Below, piece after piece: positions 1 through 6,557 of a DNA stretch of 22,698 bases. A program made the translations under genes and the position numbers. The notes beneath the pieces were generated by a model, which worked only from the letters and a program-made list of their open reading frames with translations, had not been told where the DNA came from and did no database searches. Every line of letters begins with the position of its first letter. Position 1 is the first letter of the stretch. This DNA comes from RGIG4608 sp045125655 (GTDB lineage: Bacteria > Bacillota > Clostridia > Oscillospirales > CAG-272), in NCBI GenBank assembly GCA_045125655.1, contig JBGVNP010000102.1, positions 1 through 22,698 of the forward strand, read 5' to 3'.

Positions 1-215
1 AGTCGCTATAGTTTGTGGCACTATCTTTAAATACCAAGACTTTTTAGCCGCTTTTCTTTGACAGCAGAGGCGCAAAGAAAAGCTATGGAAAAGAAACGCC
101 GGGTGCGCTCAAGCCGCGCGGCTCTGCTACGCGCAGGGCGCCACTTTTGAAAAAGTGGACAAAACAACCGTTTGGTCTGTGCGAACAACGTGCGCGACAA
201 ATCAAAATTTAAATC
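1..215 (+). repeat. Structured intergenic repeat, copy R1 (cut by window start)
   Basis: A copy of the repeat also found at 1082-1260 (inverted) and 1261-1450. Positions 31-59 are identical to 1276-1304. Positions 169-210 match the reverse complement of 1090-1131 with only a few differences. Two hairpins are visible: 50-60 pairs with 73-83 (GCTTTTCTTTG / CAAAGAAAAGC), and 141-148 pairs with 151-158 (CCACTTTT / AAAAGTGG). The section 95-140 is GC-rich. No protein is coded here. It fills the space downstream of spoIIAB, where sigF would be expected in a standard operon. The left end lies at or before position 1. Confidence 0.75.
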
Positions 216-223
216 TGCAAACC

Positions 224-676
224 TTATCTACCATTTATTTTTTTATATAGCGTTACGCTTGTACCCTTGCCAGATTTCGAGCTTACCTGAACGGCATCGC
301 AAAAGCTCTCCATAACTGTAAACCCCATTCCGCTTCTCTCCCCCGCTTTATCCGTTGTGTAAAGAGGAGTACGCGCAATCTTGACGTCATCTATGCCACA
401 TCCGTGATCCCTTATTTTTATCCTTATAATCGAATTTTCAAGAAGGTCGGCAGTTATGTATATCTTGCCTATCTCGTTGCGATATGCATGAACTATGCAG
501 TTCGTTACCGCCTCGGAAAGAGCGCATTTTATGTCCCCAAGCTCCGCTGCAGTTGGATCTAGACAGGCACAAAATGCCGCTATTGCTCCGCGCGCTATTC
601 CCTCATTCACGGAATAAGATGGCAATATCAGCTTCATAGAGTTGATCACCTTGCCCGATTTTTCATTTCTTGTCAT
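224..676 (-). CDS. spoIIAB: Anti-sigma F factor SpoIIAB (serine kinase)
   Basis: 150-residue GHKL-fold kinase. In sporulating Firmicutes SpoIIAB binds and silences sigma F in the forespore programme and phosphorylates SpoIIAA on serine. The N box is E55-A-V-T-N59, the G1 box is D90-H-G-C-G-I95, and residues 113-119 read ERSGMGF, which is the family signature of the ATP lid. The ATG at 676 has AGGAGGGG seven bases upstream. The gene overlaps the end of spoIIAA by 14 bases, in a different frame, as expected for translational coupling. No sigma-factor gene starts in the 223 bases after the stop; a repeat element is there instead. Identification is secure from the motifs. The only other candidate would be an RsbW-type kinase, which is less likely given the ERSGMGF signature and the STAS partner. 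Confidence 0.93.
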   Translation of the reverse strand: MTRNEKSGKVINSMKLILPSYSVNEGIARGAIAAFCACLDPTAAELGDIKCALSEAVTNCIVHAYRNEIGKIYITADLLENSIIRIKIRDHGCGIDDVKIARTPLYTTDKAGERSGMGFTVMESFCDAVQVSSKSGKGTSVTLYKKINGR

Positions 677-1019
677 CGTTTTTCCCCTCCTCTTTTGTTT
701 TTTCTATACTTATTATTCTGTCCATACCCGAAAGCCCAAGAATTTTCATTACCGCGGCACTCGGAGAACGGAGCAGAAGTGAGCCGCCGAGATCTTTAAT
801 GAGCGCGTAGCGTCCCATTATAAGTCCCAATCCCGAGCTATCCATAAACGTAATATCCGAAAGCTCAAGTATCAGTTTTTTGGGGCGCGTCTCAAACACC
901 AGTGTATCAATATCGGAACGCACTCCGACTGCACTGTGATGGTCAATCTCGCCCGAAAGATTTATCACAAGCGCATCATCTTCTATTTTATACGTGAATA
1001 TTTTTTCCTGTTTTATCAT
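663..1019 (-). CDS. spoIIAA: Anti-sigma F factor antagonist SpoIIAA (STAS domain)
   Basis: 118-residue single STAS domain, the usual length for SpoIIAA. When unphosphorylated it binds SpoIIAB and releases sigma F; SpoIIAB inactivates it by phosphorylating a serine. The phosphorylation loop reads F58-M-D-S-S-G-L-G65; by comparison with the Bacillus protein the target would be S62. The 'SGEIDHHSA' segment at 22-30 is also typical. The start ATG at 1019 follows GGAGG with good spacing. The C-terminal tail (about residues 107-118) is charged and lies over the ribosome binding site and start of spoIIAB. It is the first gene of a two-gene operon. Confidence 0.93.
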   Translation of the reverse strand: MIKQEKIFTYKIEDDALVINLSGEIDHHSAVGVRSDIDTLVFETRPKKLILELSDITFMDSSGLGLIMGRYALIKDLGGSLLLRSPSAAVMKILGLSGMDRIISIEKTKEEGKNDDKK

Positions 1020-1036
1020 ATAATTTCCTCCGTTTT

Positions 1037-1065
1037 TTATTATTCTATCACTTTATATATGTGAA
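1037..1065 (-). promoter_or_regulatory. Candidate promoter for spoIIAA-spoIIAB
   Basis: Read on the minus strand, TTCACA (1060-1065) and TAATAA (1037-1042) are separated by 17 bases and lie 18 bases upstream of the spoIIAA start codon. Both hexamers are imperfect matches to the housekeeping consensus. In Bacillus this operon uses sigma H; I could not fit a convincing sigma-H promoter here. The call is weak. Confidence 0.3.
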
Positions 1066-1081
1066 AATTGTCGCATTGCGT

Positions 1082-1260
1082 TGACATTCAAATTTTGGTT
1101 TGTCGCGCACGTTGTTAGCACAAACCAAACGATTAAAAAAGTTTTTTGGTTACTTTTTCTCAAAAAAAGTAACCGCCCGCCGCGTAGGCGATACGCCATT
1201 TCTTTTTTGCCAAGCTTTTTTCTTTGTGGCTCTTATGCCAAAGAAAAAAGCGTTATAAAC
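1082..1260 (-). repeat. Structured intergenic repeat, copy R2 (inverted)
   Basis: Reverse-oriented copy of the repeat. Positions 1090-1131 match R1 169-210 in reverse complement. Positions 1173-1190 are the exact reverse complement of 1356-1373 in copy R3 (18 bases). Two hairpins correspond to those of R1. One pairs 1214-1226 with 1239-1251 (13 bp). The other pairs 1148-1158 with 1164-1174 (GGTTACTTTTT / AAAAAGTAACC). The second stem differs in sequence from R1 and R3 but still pairs perfectly. R2 and R3 meet head to head near 1260, so together they could fold into one very large imperfect hairpin. Confidence 0.78.
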
Positions 1261-1450
1261 ATAAACTATCTTTTGATACCAAGACTTTTTAGCCGCTTTT
1301 CTTTAGAAAAAGAGGCCCAAAGAAAAAGCTTTGCAAAAAGAAAATGCCGTTTTTTCGCCTACGCGGCGGGCGGTCGCTTTTGAAAAAGCGACGCAAAACA
1401 ATCGCGCAACGTGCTGTGCGAACAACGTGCGCAACCGATCGCTAAACCCC
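1261..1450 (+). repeat. Structured intergenic repeat, copy R3
   Basis: Third copy, in the same orientation as R1 and inverted relative to the adjacent R2. It shares 29 identical bases with R1 (1276-1304 versus 31-59). Hairpins: 1296-1304 with 1319-1328 (one bulge), and 1373-1381 with 1384-1392 (GTCGCTTTT / AAAAGCGAC). The terminal part (about 1408-1432, with GTGCGAACAACGTGCGC) matches R1 around 178-196. Together with R2 this fills the ~480-base gap between spoIIAA and the NUDIX gene. The open frames across it are by-products of the repeat and not genes. Confidence 0.78.
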
Positions 1451-1457
1451 AATTTAA

Positions 1458-1492
1458 CAAAAAAAGCACTCACGCGAGTGAGTGCTTTTTTT
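1458..1492. terminator. Bidirectional rho-independent terminator after the NUDIX gene
   Basis: GCACTCAC (1466-1473) pairs perfectly with GTGAGTGC (1478-1485) around a GCGA loop. It is flanked by seven A on the left and seven T on the right, so it has a U-tract on either strand. It lies 8 bases beyond the stop of the minus-strand NUDIX gene, and it also blocks any plus-strand transcription leaving repeat R3. Confidence 0.9.
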
Positions 1493-1500
1493 ATTTTTAT

Positions 1501-2031
1501 TCAGTTATCCAAAATTTCCTTGGCGCGTTTAAGTATGGGTAACTCTCGGTTACAAACGATTCTTCCAATCGGTGTTTCGCGGCACTTTTCATATTCCGCT
1601 ACGGCTTCCTCATAGGTCAACTTTACCTTGGAAAGATGGAAGCTATTTATCTCGTCCTCGGTCATATGTGTTTCACCAAAAGATATGACTTTGCAAAGAT
1701 AATAATTATTTATATTGTGTCTGTGAATCAGATTATAATAATCACTAACAATACCTATTTTGCAAACGATCTCGACCGATGCACCAAGCTCCTCATTTAG
1801 CTCTCGCAGAATTGCGGAGTCAAGATTTTCACCGTTTTCCACACCGCCTCCCGCAGTTTCGATATATACGGCTTTCCCGAAATCGTCATCGCGGTCAACG
1901 CGGACAAAGTGGAAATATCCTGCATCATCAAAAACGATTGCGCGCACTATCTCTCGGTCGTGTGTTACTCCCTTGTATTCCCATTCTTCGTCGCGAAGAT
2001 TTATTTCAATTTTTGATATTTCTCTATTCAT
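1501..2031 (-). CDS. NUDIX hydrolase
   Basis: 176-residue protein with a complete Nudix box at residues 62-84: G62-x5-E68-x7-R76-E77-x2-E80-E81-x-G83. This motif binds divalent metal and hydrolyses nucleoside diphosphates linked to another group (X). The substrate cannot be told from sequence. The start is uncertain in one respect: no Shine-Dalgarno sequence precedes the ATG at 2031. Instead, TATAAT (reverse complement of 2040-2045) lies only eight bases upstream, so the gene may have a very short or absent leader. Alternatively it may rely on read-through from the upstream small gene, which ends 17 bases before. No in-frame alternative with a better ribosome binding site was seen. A strong terminator follows the stop. 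Confidence 0.88.
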   Translation of the reverse strand: MNREISKIEINLRDEEWEYKGVTHDREIVRAIVFDDAGYFHFVRVDRDDDFGKAVYIETAGGGVENGENLDSAILRELNEELGASVEIVCKIGIVSDYYNLIHRHNINNYYLCKVISFGETHMTEDEINSFHLSKVKLTYEEAVAEYEKCRETPIGRIVCNRELPILKRAKEILDN

Positions 2032-2048
2032 AATTATTAATTATACAA

Positions 2049-2522
2049 TTAATGTTTACTGTATCTGCTAACAACCTCAATATGGTGCTTTTCAAACAAA
2101 TTAAGCAAATATTCTTTTATCTCTCTGCTATCTTGCAGAAAACCCGAAAATGATATGCTTCCAAACTCTTTGTAAAAAACAATCCTCAATCCAAATGCAG
2201 CACGCCAATAATGTATAGTACTCACTGCATAAAGATCCACAACCTTTTTGCCTTTGTCAGTATAAAATATGATATATTTATCATCAATTACTTGCAATAA
2301 AATTTCAGGTTGTTTTAGTTCATTTTTTAGCCCAAAAACACAAAGAATCACAAACAAAAAATACACAATACAGCCATACTTATTATCTCCTTCAGCCAAA
2401 AGCAAGATAATAATTCCCGCTACAATGCAAAGAGCACAAAATCCCAAGTATATGATACATGGTTGTTTTTTTGAATGATACCCTGCTAACGTTATTTTCT
2501 CTGTTGGAATATTGTCCTCCAC
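2049..2522 (-). CDS. Hypothetical membrane protein, possibly with a bacterial PH-like domain
   Basis: Up to 157 residues. Two hydrophobic segments near the N-terminus (about residues 22-43 and 49-64, with a short polar hairpin between them) are followed by about 85 soluble residues that alternate in a beta-strand pattern (PEILLQVIDDKYIIF... IVFYKEFGSISFSGF) and end in a helix. This layout resembles two-helix proteins with a bacterial PH-like domain, but I do not recognise the family. The start is odd. The in-frame GTG at 2520-2522 has no ribosome binding site, whereas GGAGG (reverse complement of 2516-2520) lies inside the first codons, five bases before an in-frame ATT at 2508-2510. Translation may start at that ATT, giving 153 residues. 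The gene begins just after a truncated transporter fragment. Confidence 0.6.
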   Translation of the reverse strand: MEDNIPTEKITLAGYHSKKQPCIIYLGFCALCIVAGIIILLLAEGDNKYGCIVYFLFVILCVFGLKNELKQPEILLQVIDDKYIIFYTDKGKKVVDLYAVSTIHYWRAAFGLRIVFYKEFGSISFSGFLQDSREIKEYLLNLFEKHHIEVVSRYSKH

Positions 2523-2541
2523 TATCTATTTTAATTCAAAA

Positions 2542-2646
2542 CTATAAATCTATGTAATTCAATATTATTTTTGATAGCGGAACATTGATGGCATATAATG
2601 CCGCCGCCAATATTGCATACCATGTCGCTATATTTTTGGATTTCAT
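2542..2646 (-). pseudogene. N-terminal remnant of an EamA/DMT-family transporter
   Basis: Too short to be noticed as an ordinary gene. The ATG at 2646 has GGGAGA seven bases upstream and opens a 34-codon frame ending at TAG (2542-2544). The product starts MKSKNIATWYAILAAALYAI and continues NVPLSKIILNYIDL. This is how the first transmembrane helix of drug/metabolite transporters of the EamA family begins; members are normally about 290-300 residues with ten helices. Everything after the first helix is missing, and the following bases have stops in this frame. I read it as a deletion remnant whose intact ribosome binding site is left over. A functional 34-residue membrane peptide is possible but less likely. 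Confidence 0.7.
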
Positions 2647-2680
2647 TTTTTATCTCCCAAAATGACATGTAATTATTATA

Positions 2681-2938
2681 TCATTGCAAGGCACTTATAA
2701 AGCGTGATTTATTGAAAATGATAAATCTATACAACTCTCCGTTTTTCATGCTTACTGTGGCAACCACCCATTTCCAAGAAATTTCTTTAATTTCTTGCAT
2801 TGGCAAAATCAAATTTCTGTATTTTTTATCAACAGTGAGCTTATTGGTTTTGTAAGCAAGTTGCTTATCTTCTATATAAAGTCCGCCACCAACTATTCCA
2901 TTGTGACATATCAAACTACACGCAAATGATTTCTTCAT
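2681..2938 (-). CDS. Small hypothetical protein, PH/GRAM-like pattern
   Basis: 85 residues from the ATG at 2938, chosen because GAGGTG (reverse complement of 2943-2948) sits four bases upstream. An upstream TTG-ATG would add five residues but has no ribosome binding site. The protein is soluble. Its strand pattern (GGGLYIEDKQLAYKTNK, then NLILPMQEIKEISW, then VSMKNGELYRFIIF, then a short helix) is that of compact PH/GRAM-like domains. There is no signal peptide or membrane helix. The family is not recognised and the fold is an inference from pattern only. It stands alone between the transporter remnant and the palindrome near 3050. Confidence 0.55.
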   Translation of the reverse strand: MKKSFACSLICHNGIVGGGLYIEDKQLAYKTNKLTVDKKYRNLILPMQEIKEISWKWVVATVSMKNGELYRFIIFNKSRFISALQ

Positions 2939-3046
2939 TTTACACCTCATCAAATATATTTATCTAACATTTACATTGTATCACAATTATCATATAAAGT
3001 AAATACTCCATACAAAAATAACTCATAACAAAAGCCCTGACATAGT

Positions 3047-3087
3047 GATATGCACCCCAAAAGTTAGACACTTTTGAGGTGCATATC
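3047..3087. repeat. Palindrome resembling joined insertion-sequence ends
   Basis: Arms 3047-3064 and 3070-3087 (18 bases each) are reverse complements with a single mismatch, around a five-base TAGAC loop. The half-site text (GCACCCCAAAAGTTAGACA) resembles the terminal repeats of IS3-type elements in Firmicutes, but no transposase frame is present; that resemblance is from memory and is tentative. It lies 26 bases beyond the rhaD stop. It lacks a U-tract on the minus strand, so it is at best a poor terminator for the rha operon. Confidence 0.6.
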
Positions 3088-3113
3088 ATATTTAATTCAA
3101 GTAGATTTTTATT

Positions 3114-3929
3114 TTAAATATTCAAAAAATCTTTTCTATATTTAACCTTGAAGAATTCAGCAAGAGTAACCATTTCTTCGTCTTTGATGGTGTTTACACG
3201 AGGAAGATGGGCTGTGAGCATATAGATTTGCGCCGCCTTTTCAACGGTTTCAATAAGACCGAAGGTTTCGTCCATTGTCTTACCTGCGCCGTAGATTCCG
3301 TGCATACCCCAAACTACGAGGCGAAATTCCTTCATCTTCTCTGCAGTGGCTTCGCCAATTTCATTTGTTCCGCAAAGCATCCAAGGAAGAACACCGACTC
3401 CGTCGGGAAAGACAACTATACATTCGGTGCACATTTCCCAAAGAGTGTGTGTAAATTTCTTTTCGTCAAGCTCGTGAACGTAGTTCATAGCAAGTGTATG
3501 GGTGGGGTGTGAGTGCATAACAACTCTGTTTTCGGGGTCAACTGAAAGACGCGCGATATGGCTCATAAGGTGTGCAGGAAGTTCACTTGTAAATCTTCCA
3601 CCGTCAGCATAACCCCAAAGAAGCTCTGCAGTTTTACCGTCATTTGCAATCTTTATTATACCAAGATTTGTTTCGGGATCATCGTGAACATTCTTGAAAT
3701 ATTTGCCTGTTCCCGTAACGATAAATATTTTACCAATAAGAGCAGTTGCATCAAATCCGAGAGGAATGGTGCGGAGAACATTATTCAAATCGAGATATTC
3801 TCCTACCTCTTTTTCATCAAGCATATAGCTGATATTACCACCGTTGCGCTCATCCCAACCAAGTCGGTACATATTGGCGCAGGTGTTTCTCATTTCCGTA
3901 ACAAACGGAGCATCAAATATGTTTTTCAT
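3114..3929 (-). CDS. rhaD: L-rhamnulose-1-phosphate aldolase RhaD
   Basis: 271-residue class II (zinc) aldolase that splits L-rhamnulose-1-phosphate into dihydroxyacetone phosphate and L-lactaldehyde in the cytoplasm. Zinc ligands are visible as H139-S-H141 and H210, with E116 as the likely catalytic acid/base. All sit within one or two positions of the E. coli RhaD residues (E117, H141, H143, H212). The 'RNGGNISY' motif at 28-35 is the phosphate-binding segment of this family. Length is close to the E. coli enzyme (274). Its ATG overlaps the rhaA stop as ATGA (3926-3929), so translation is coupled. It is the last gene of rhaBAD. No lactaldehyde reductase or dehydrogenase gene follows in this window. 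Fuculose-phosphate aldolases are shorter (about 215) and fit less well. Confidence 0.95.
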   Translation of the reverse strand: MKNIFDAPFVTEMRNTCANMYRLGWDERNGGNISYMLDEKEVGEYLDLNNVLRTIPLGFDATALIGKIFIVTGTGKYFKNVHDDPETNLGIIKIANDGKTAELLWGYADGGRFTSELPAHLMSHIARLSVDPENRVVMHSHPTHTLAMNYVHELDEKKFTHTLWEMCTECIVVFPDGVGVLPWMLCGTNEIGEATAEKMKEFRLVVWGMHGIYGAGKTMDETFGLIETVEKAAQIYMLTAHLPRVNTIKDEEMVTLAEFFKVKYRKDFLNI

Positions 3930-5173
3930 CTCTTCGATAAAACCTCTCTTTCATATTTCTTTACTGTCGCAAACCATTCACCGTCTGCAGGAGCTCCGCA
4001 AACACGACAATATTCCGCCCAAATCTCACCAAAAGGCATAGTTTTAAGTTCTTCTTGAACTACCATAAGCTCTGTCCAGTTATCAGCATTCTGCATCTCT
4101 GTAAGGTCGGGAGTGAGCAACGCCATAAGAAGAGCCTTTTGAACGTTTCTGAAACCAACCGTCCAAGCAGAAATTCTATTTATAGATGCATCAAAATAGT
4201 CAAGTGCAATCTTAACTGAACCGTCAAGGCCACCACAACGAACTATCTCCTTGCATATTTCTCTTGTTTCGTCATCGAGAAGAACTACGTGGTCGGAGTC
4301 CCAACGAATGGGTCTTGTCACGTGGAGCGCGATCTCAGGGAAGAAAGCCAAAAGTGCTGGAATCTTATCGGAAACAACCTCTGTGGGATGGTAATGTCCG
4401 TTATCCATAAGAGGAATGCATTTATCCTTATTCATTGCAGCATAGGTGAGCGCAAACTCGGCAGAGCCAACCGTATATGCTTCAACGCCAATACCGAATA
4501 CCTTTGATTCAACGCAGGGTTTTACGCACTTAAAGTCAAATGGCTCTGAAAGTATTTCATCAATGGAATCTCTATATCTTTGACGAGGACCAATTCTGTC
4601 TGCAGGAATATCCTTAAAGCCGTCACCCGTCCAAATATTCATAATACAGGGCTGTCCAAGTTCTTTTGCAAGATAGTTTGAAATTCTTATACACGCCTTG
4701 CCGTGTTCTATCCAAAACTTGCGAATTTCGGGATCGGGAGAGGAGAGTGTCAAGCCGTTTGCTTTAGGATGAGAGAAGAAAGTGGGATTAAAGTCGCATC
4801 CGAGTCCTCTTTCCTTGCAAAATTCAACCCATTTTGCAAAATGCTTGGGCTCAAGCGCATCACGGTCCGCCCAATCTCCGTTTTCAAAGATGGCATAGGA
4901 CGCGTGAAGATTCATCTTCTTTGTTCCGGGACAGAGTTTGAGAACAACGTCAAGGTCTGCCATAAGCTCCTCGGGTGTTCTTGCACGTCCGGGATAATTA
5001 CCCGTTGTTTGTATTCCACCTGTAAGTGGCTTTGAAGGGTCGGTATCAAATCCACGAACGTCGTCACCCTGCCAACAATGCAAAGCGACGGGAACATTCT
5101 TGAGCTTTTCTATCGCAGCATCTGTATCTATACCAAGTGCTGCATATCTTTTCTTTGCTTCTATGTAACTCAT
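3926..5173 (-). CDS. rhaA: L-rhamnose isomerase RhaA
   Basis: 415-residue TIM-barrel isomerase interconverting L-rhamnose and L-rhamnulose, metal dependent. The sequence is typical throughout. HCWQGDDV is at about 32-39, and GGIQTTGNYPGRARTPEEL follows. The metal-site segments lie in the middle and late parts: VEAYTVGSAEF, LMDNGHYHPTE and LHVTRPIRWDSDHV, which supply the Glu, Asp and His ligands. Length matches the family (about 415-420). The start ATG at 5173 follows GGAGGT, which is embedded in the last codons of rhaB, with only one base between the rhaB stop and this ATG. It overlaps rhaD by four bases. The position between kinase and aldolase confirms the role. Confidence 0.97.
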   Translation of the reverse strand: MSYIEAKKRYAALGIDTDAAIEKLKNVPVALHCWQGDDVRGFDTDPSKPLTGGIQTTGNYPGRARTPEELMADLDVVLKLCPGTKKMNLHASYAIFENGDWADRDALEPKHFAKWVEFCKERGLGCDFNPTFFSHPKANGLTLSSPDPEIRKFWIEHGKACIRISNYLAKELGQPCIMNIWTGDGFKDIPADRIGPRQRYRDSIDEILSEPFDFKCVKPCVESKVFGIGVEAYTVGSAEFALTYAAMNKDKCIPLMDNGHYHPTEVVSDKIPALLAFFPEIALHVTRPIRWDSDHVVLLDDETREICKEIVRCGGLDGSVKIALDYFDASINRISAWTVGFRNVQKALLMALLTPDLTEMQNADNWTELMVVQEELKTMPFGEIWAEYCRVCGAPADGEWFATVKKYEREVLSKR

Positions 5174-5174
5174 A

Positions 5175-6461
5175 TTAACATACCTCCATTTGTATCTTAA
5201 GATTTCCTAAAGCGGTGGCTTCAATCGGCAAGGCAATTACTTGCTTACCTGTTGCTTCTTCTGTTAAACGATTAAGAAATTCATTCTTCGCTCCACCACC
5301 AACAATATATAACTTTTCGTATTTGGTACCCGTATTTGCTTCAAGCTCATCTATGGCTTGTTTATAGGATAGTGCCAAGCTCTTGTATGCACAACGAAAA
5401 TAGTCACCAATACTTTCAAATCCGCCCGTAGCATCATCAAATGCCACTTTCATACTCTCGGGAGCTAAAAACTCCTGCGCGTTTGCATCTACTACTTTTT
5501 CACAAGTGCTTTCCTGTGCCATTTGAACTATTTCGGGGAAAGGTGTGTTGGGACATAATACTCTTTGCAATTCATTAATGAGCCACATACCCATAATGTT
5601 CTTTTGATAGCGGTTATATCCAACACCACCCTCGTTTGAGTAGTTAGCTTCTTCACTTCCCTTGTCGGTTATGGGTTTTGGTGTCTTAACACCCAAAAGT
5701 GACCAAGTGCCCGAGGAAATATATGGGCTATTCTCTTCCATCGGTATTCCCTCAACCGCAGAGCCAGTGTCGTGCGTTGCACAAAGCACAACCTTTGTGT
5801 TACCGCCGACCTTTTCGGCAATTTCGGGTAACAAATCTCCAAGAATTGTTTTCGGTTGTGAAAGCTTGGGAAAAAGGTACTCGGGATATCCAAGACGTCT
5901 TACGATATCCATATCAAATTCATCGTTTACCATACCCATTGTGGTAGCATTGGTATATTCCCTTGCCTTTACACCGCAAAGCTTGTACATAAGATATTCG
6001 GGAATCATAAGCATATCGGTTGCTCTATCCAATCTACCGTTCAACTTATCATCATAGAGCTGATAAATACTGTTAAACGGTTGGAACTGACAACCCACCT
6101 TTGAATAAAGCTCGGAAAAAGAAATGATCTCGTGAACCTTGGGAATTACCGCTTCTGTTCTGCTATCGCGATATGCATAAACGGGCAAAATCTCTTTATC
6201 TCCGTCAAGCAAAACATAGTCAACACCCCAAGTGTCGATTGAAAGACTTTCAATTTCAGGATAGAGTCTGAATGCTTCTCGAAGACCTGCCAAAACACTA
6301 TTGTAAAGGCATTCAATATTCCATACAAGATGTCCGTCCTGTTTTGTTACACCGTTTTGAAAACGGTACACCTCTTTTGTCTTTATCTCGGCGCCATCTC
6401 GCCAGCCAATTATATGTCTGCCCGAGGACGCGCCTATGTCTATTGCTAAATAATATTTCAA
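5175..6461 (-). CDS. rhaB: Rhamnulokinase RhaB (short C-terminus)
   Basis: FGGY-family sugar kinase that phosphorylates L-rhamnulose to L-rhamnulose-1-phosphate with ATP. The N-terminal phosphate loop reads AIDIGASSGRHIIGW at about 5-20, the substrate region contains DTWGVDYVLLD, and the ATP site contains HDTGSAVEG, SSGTWSLLG and VGGGAKNEFLNRLTEEATG. I chose the TTG at 6461 as start (428 residues). AAAGGAG sits seven bases upstream and the protein then begins directly with KYYLAIDIG, as its relatives do. The longer frame from 6527 adds 22 unlikely residues. The protein ends soon after EATALGNLKIQ, whereas E. coli RhaB (489) continues for roughly 50 more residues. The last codons double as the ribosome binding site for rhaA. 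First gene of rhaBAD. Confidence 0.93.
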   Translation of the reverse strand: MKYYLAIDIGASSGRHIIGWRDGAEIKTKEVYRFQNGVTKQDGHLVWNIECLYNSVLAGLREAFRLYPEIESLSIDTWGVDYVLLDGDKEILPVYAYRDSRTEAVIPKVHEIISFSELYSKVGCQFQPFNSIYQLYDDKLNGRLDRATDMLMIPEYLMYKLCGVKAREYTNATTMGMVNDEFDMDIVRRLGYPEYLFPKLSQPKTILGDLLPEIAEKVGGNTKVVLCATHDTGSAVEGIPMEENSPYISSGTWSLLGVKTPKPITDKGSEEANYSNEGGVGYNRYQKNIMGMWLINELQRVLCPNTPFPEIVQMAQESTCEKVVDANAQEFLAPESMKVAFDDATGGFESIGDYFRCAYKSLALSYKQAIDELEANTGTKYEKLYIVGGGAKNEFLNRLTEEATGKQVIALPIEATALGNLKIQMEVC

Positions 6462-6521
6462 GGCTTTACTCCTTTCATAAAAATCCATATTAATAATAAC
6501 ACAATAATAAAGGAAAATAAA

Positions 6522-6548
6522 GAACACTATTTGTTTAAAAAAGTGTCC
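6522..6548. promoter_or_regulatory. Candidate operator in the rha divergent intergenic region
   Basis: GAACACT (6522-6528) and AGTGTCC (6542-6548) form an inverted repeat with one mismatch and a 13-base AT-rich spacer. It lies in the 141-base gap between the divergent rhaB and araC-type genes, about 60 bases upstream of rhaB and just upstream of the regulator's candidate -35. The position suits binding by the neighbouring AraC-family regulator, but AraC proteins often use direct repeats, so the assignment is tentative. Confidence 0.35.
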
Positions 6549-6557
6549 TTGTTTGTA

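Noticed and set aside
1081..1615. Plus-strand open frames of about 100 and 94 codons across the repeat region and the end of the NUDIX gene
   Set aside because: They follow the repeat copies and the antisense of the NUDIX gene, have Lys/Arg/Phe-rich low-complexity products, and lack ribosome binding sites.
3558..4058. 166-codon plus-strand open frame opposite rhaD and rhaA
   Set aside because: Shadow of two securely identified enzymes; no start signals and no recognisable protein features.
6462..6527. Extended N-terminus for RhaB beginning at 6527
   Set aside because: The 22 added residues are not typical of rhamnulokinases, and the TTG at 6461 has a well-placed AAAGGAG and starts directly at the conserved phosphate-loop strand.
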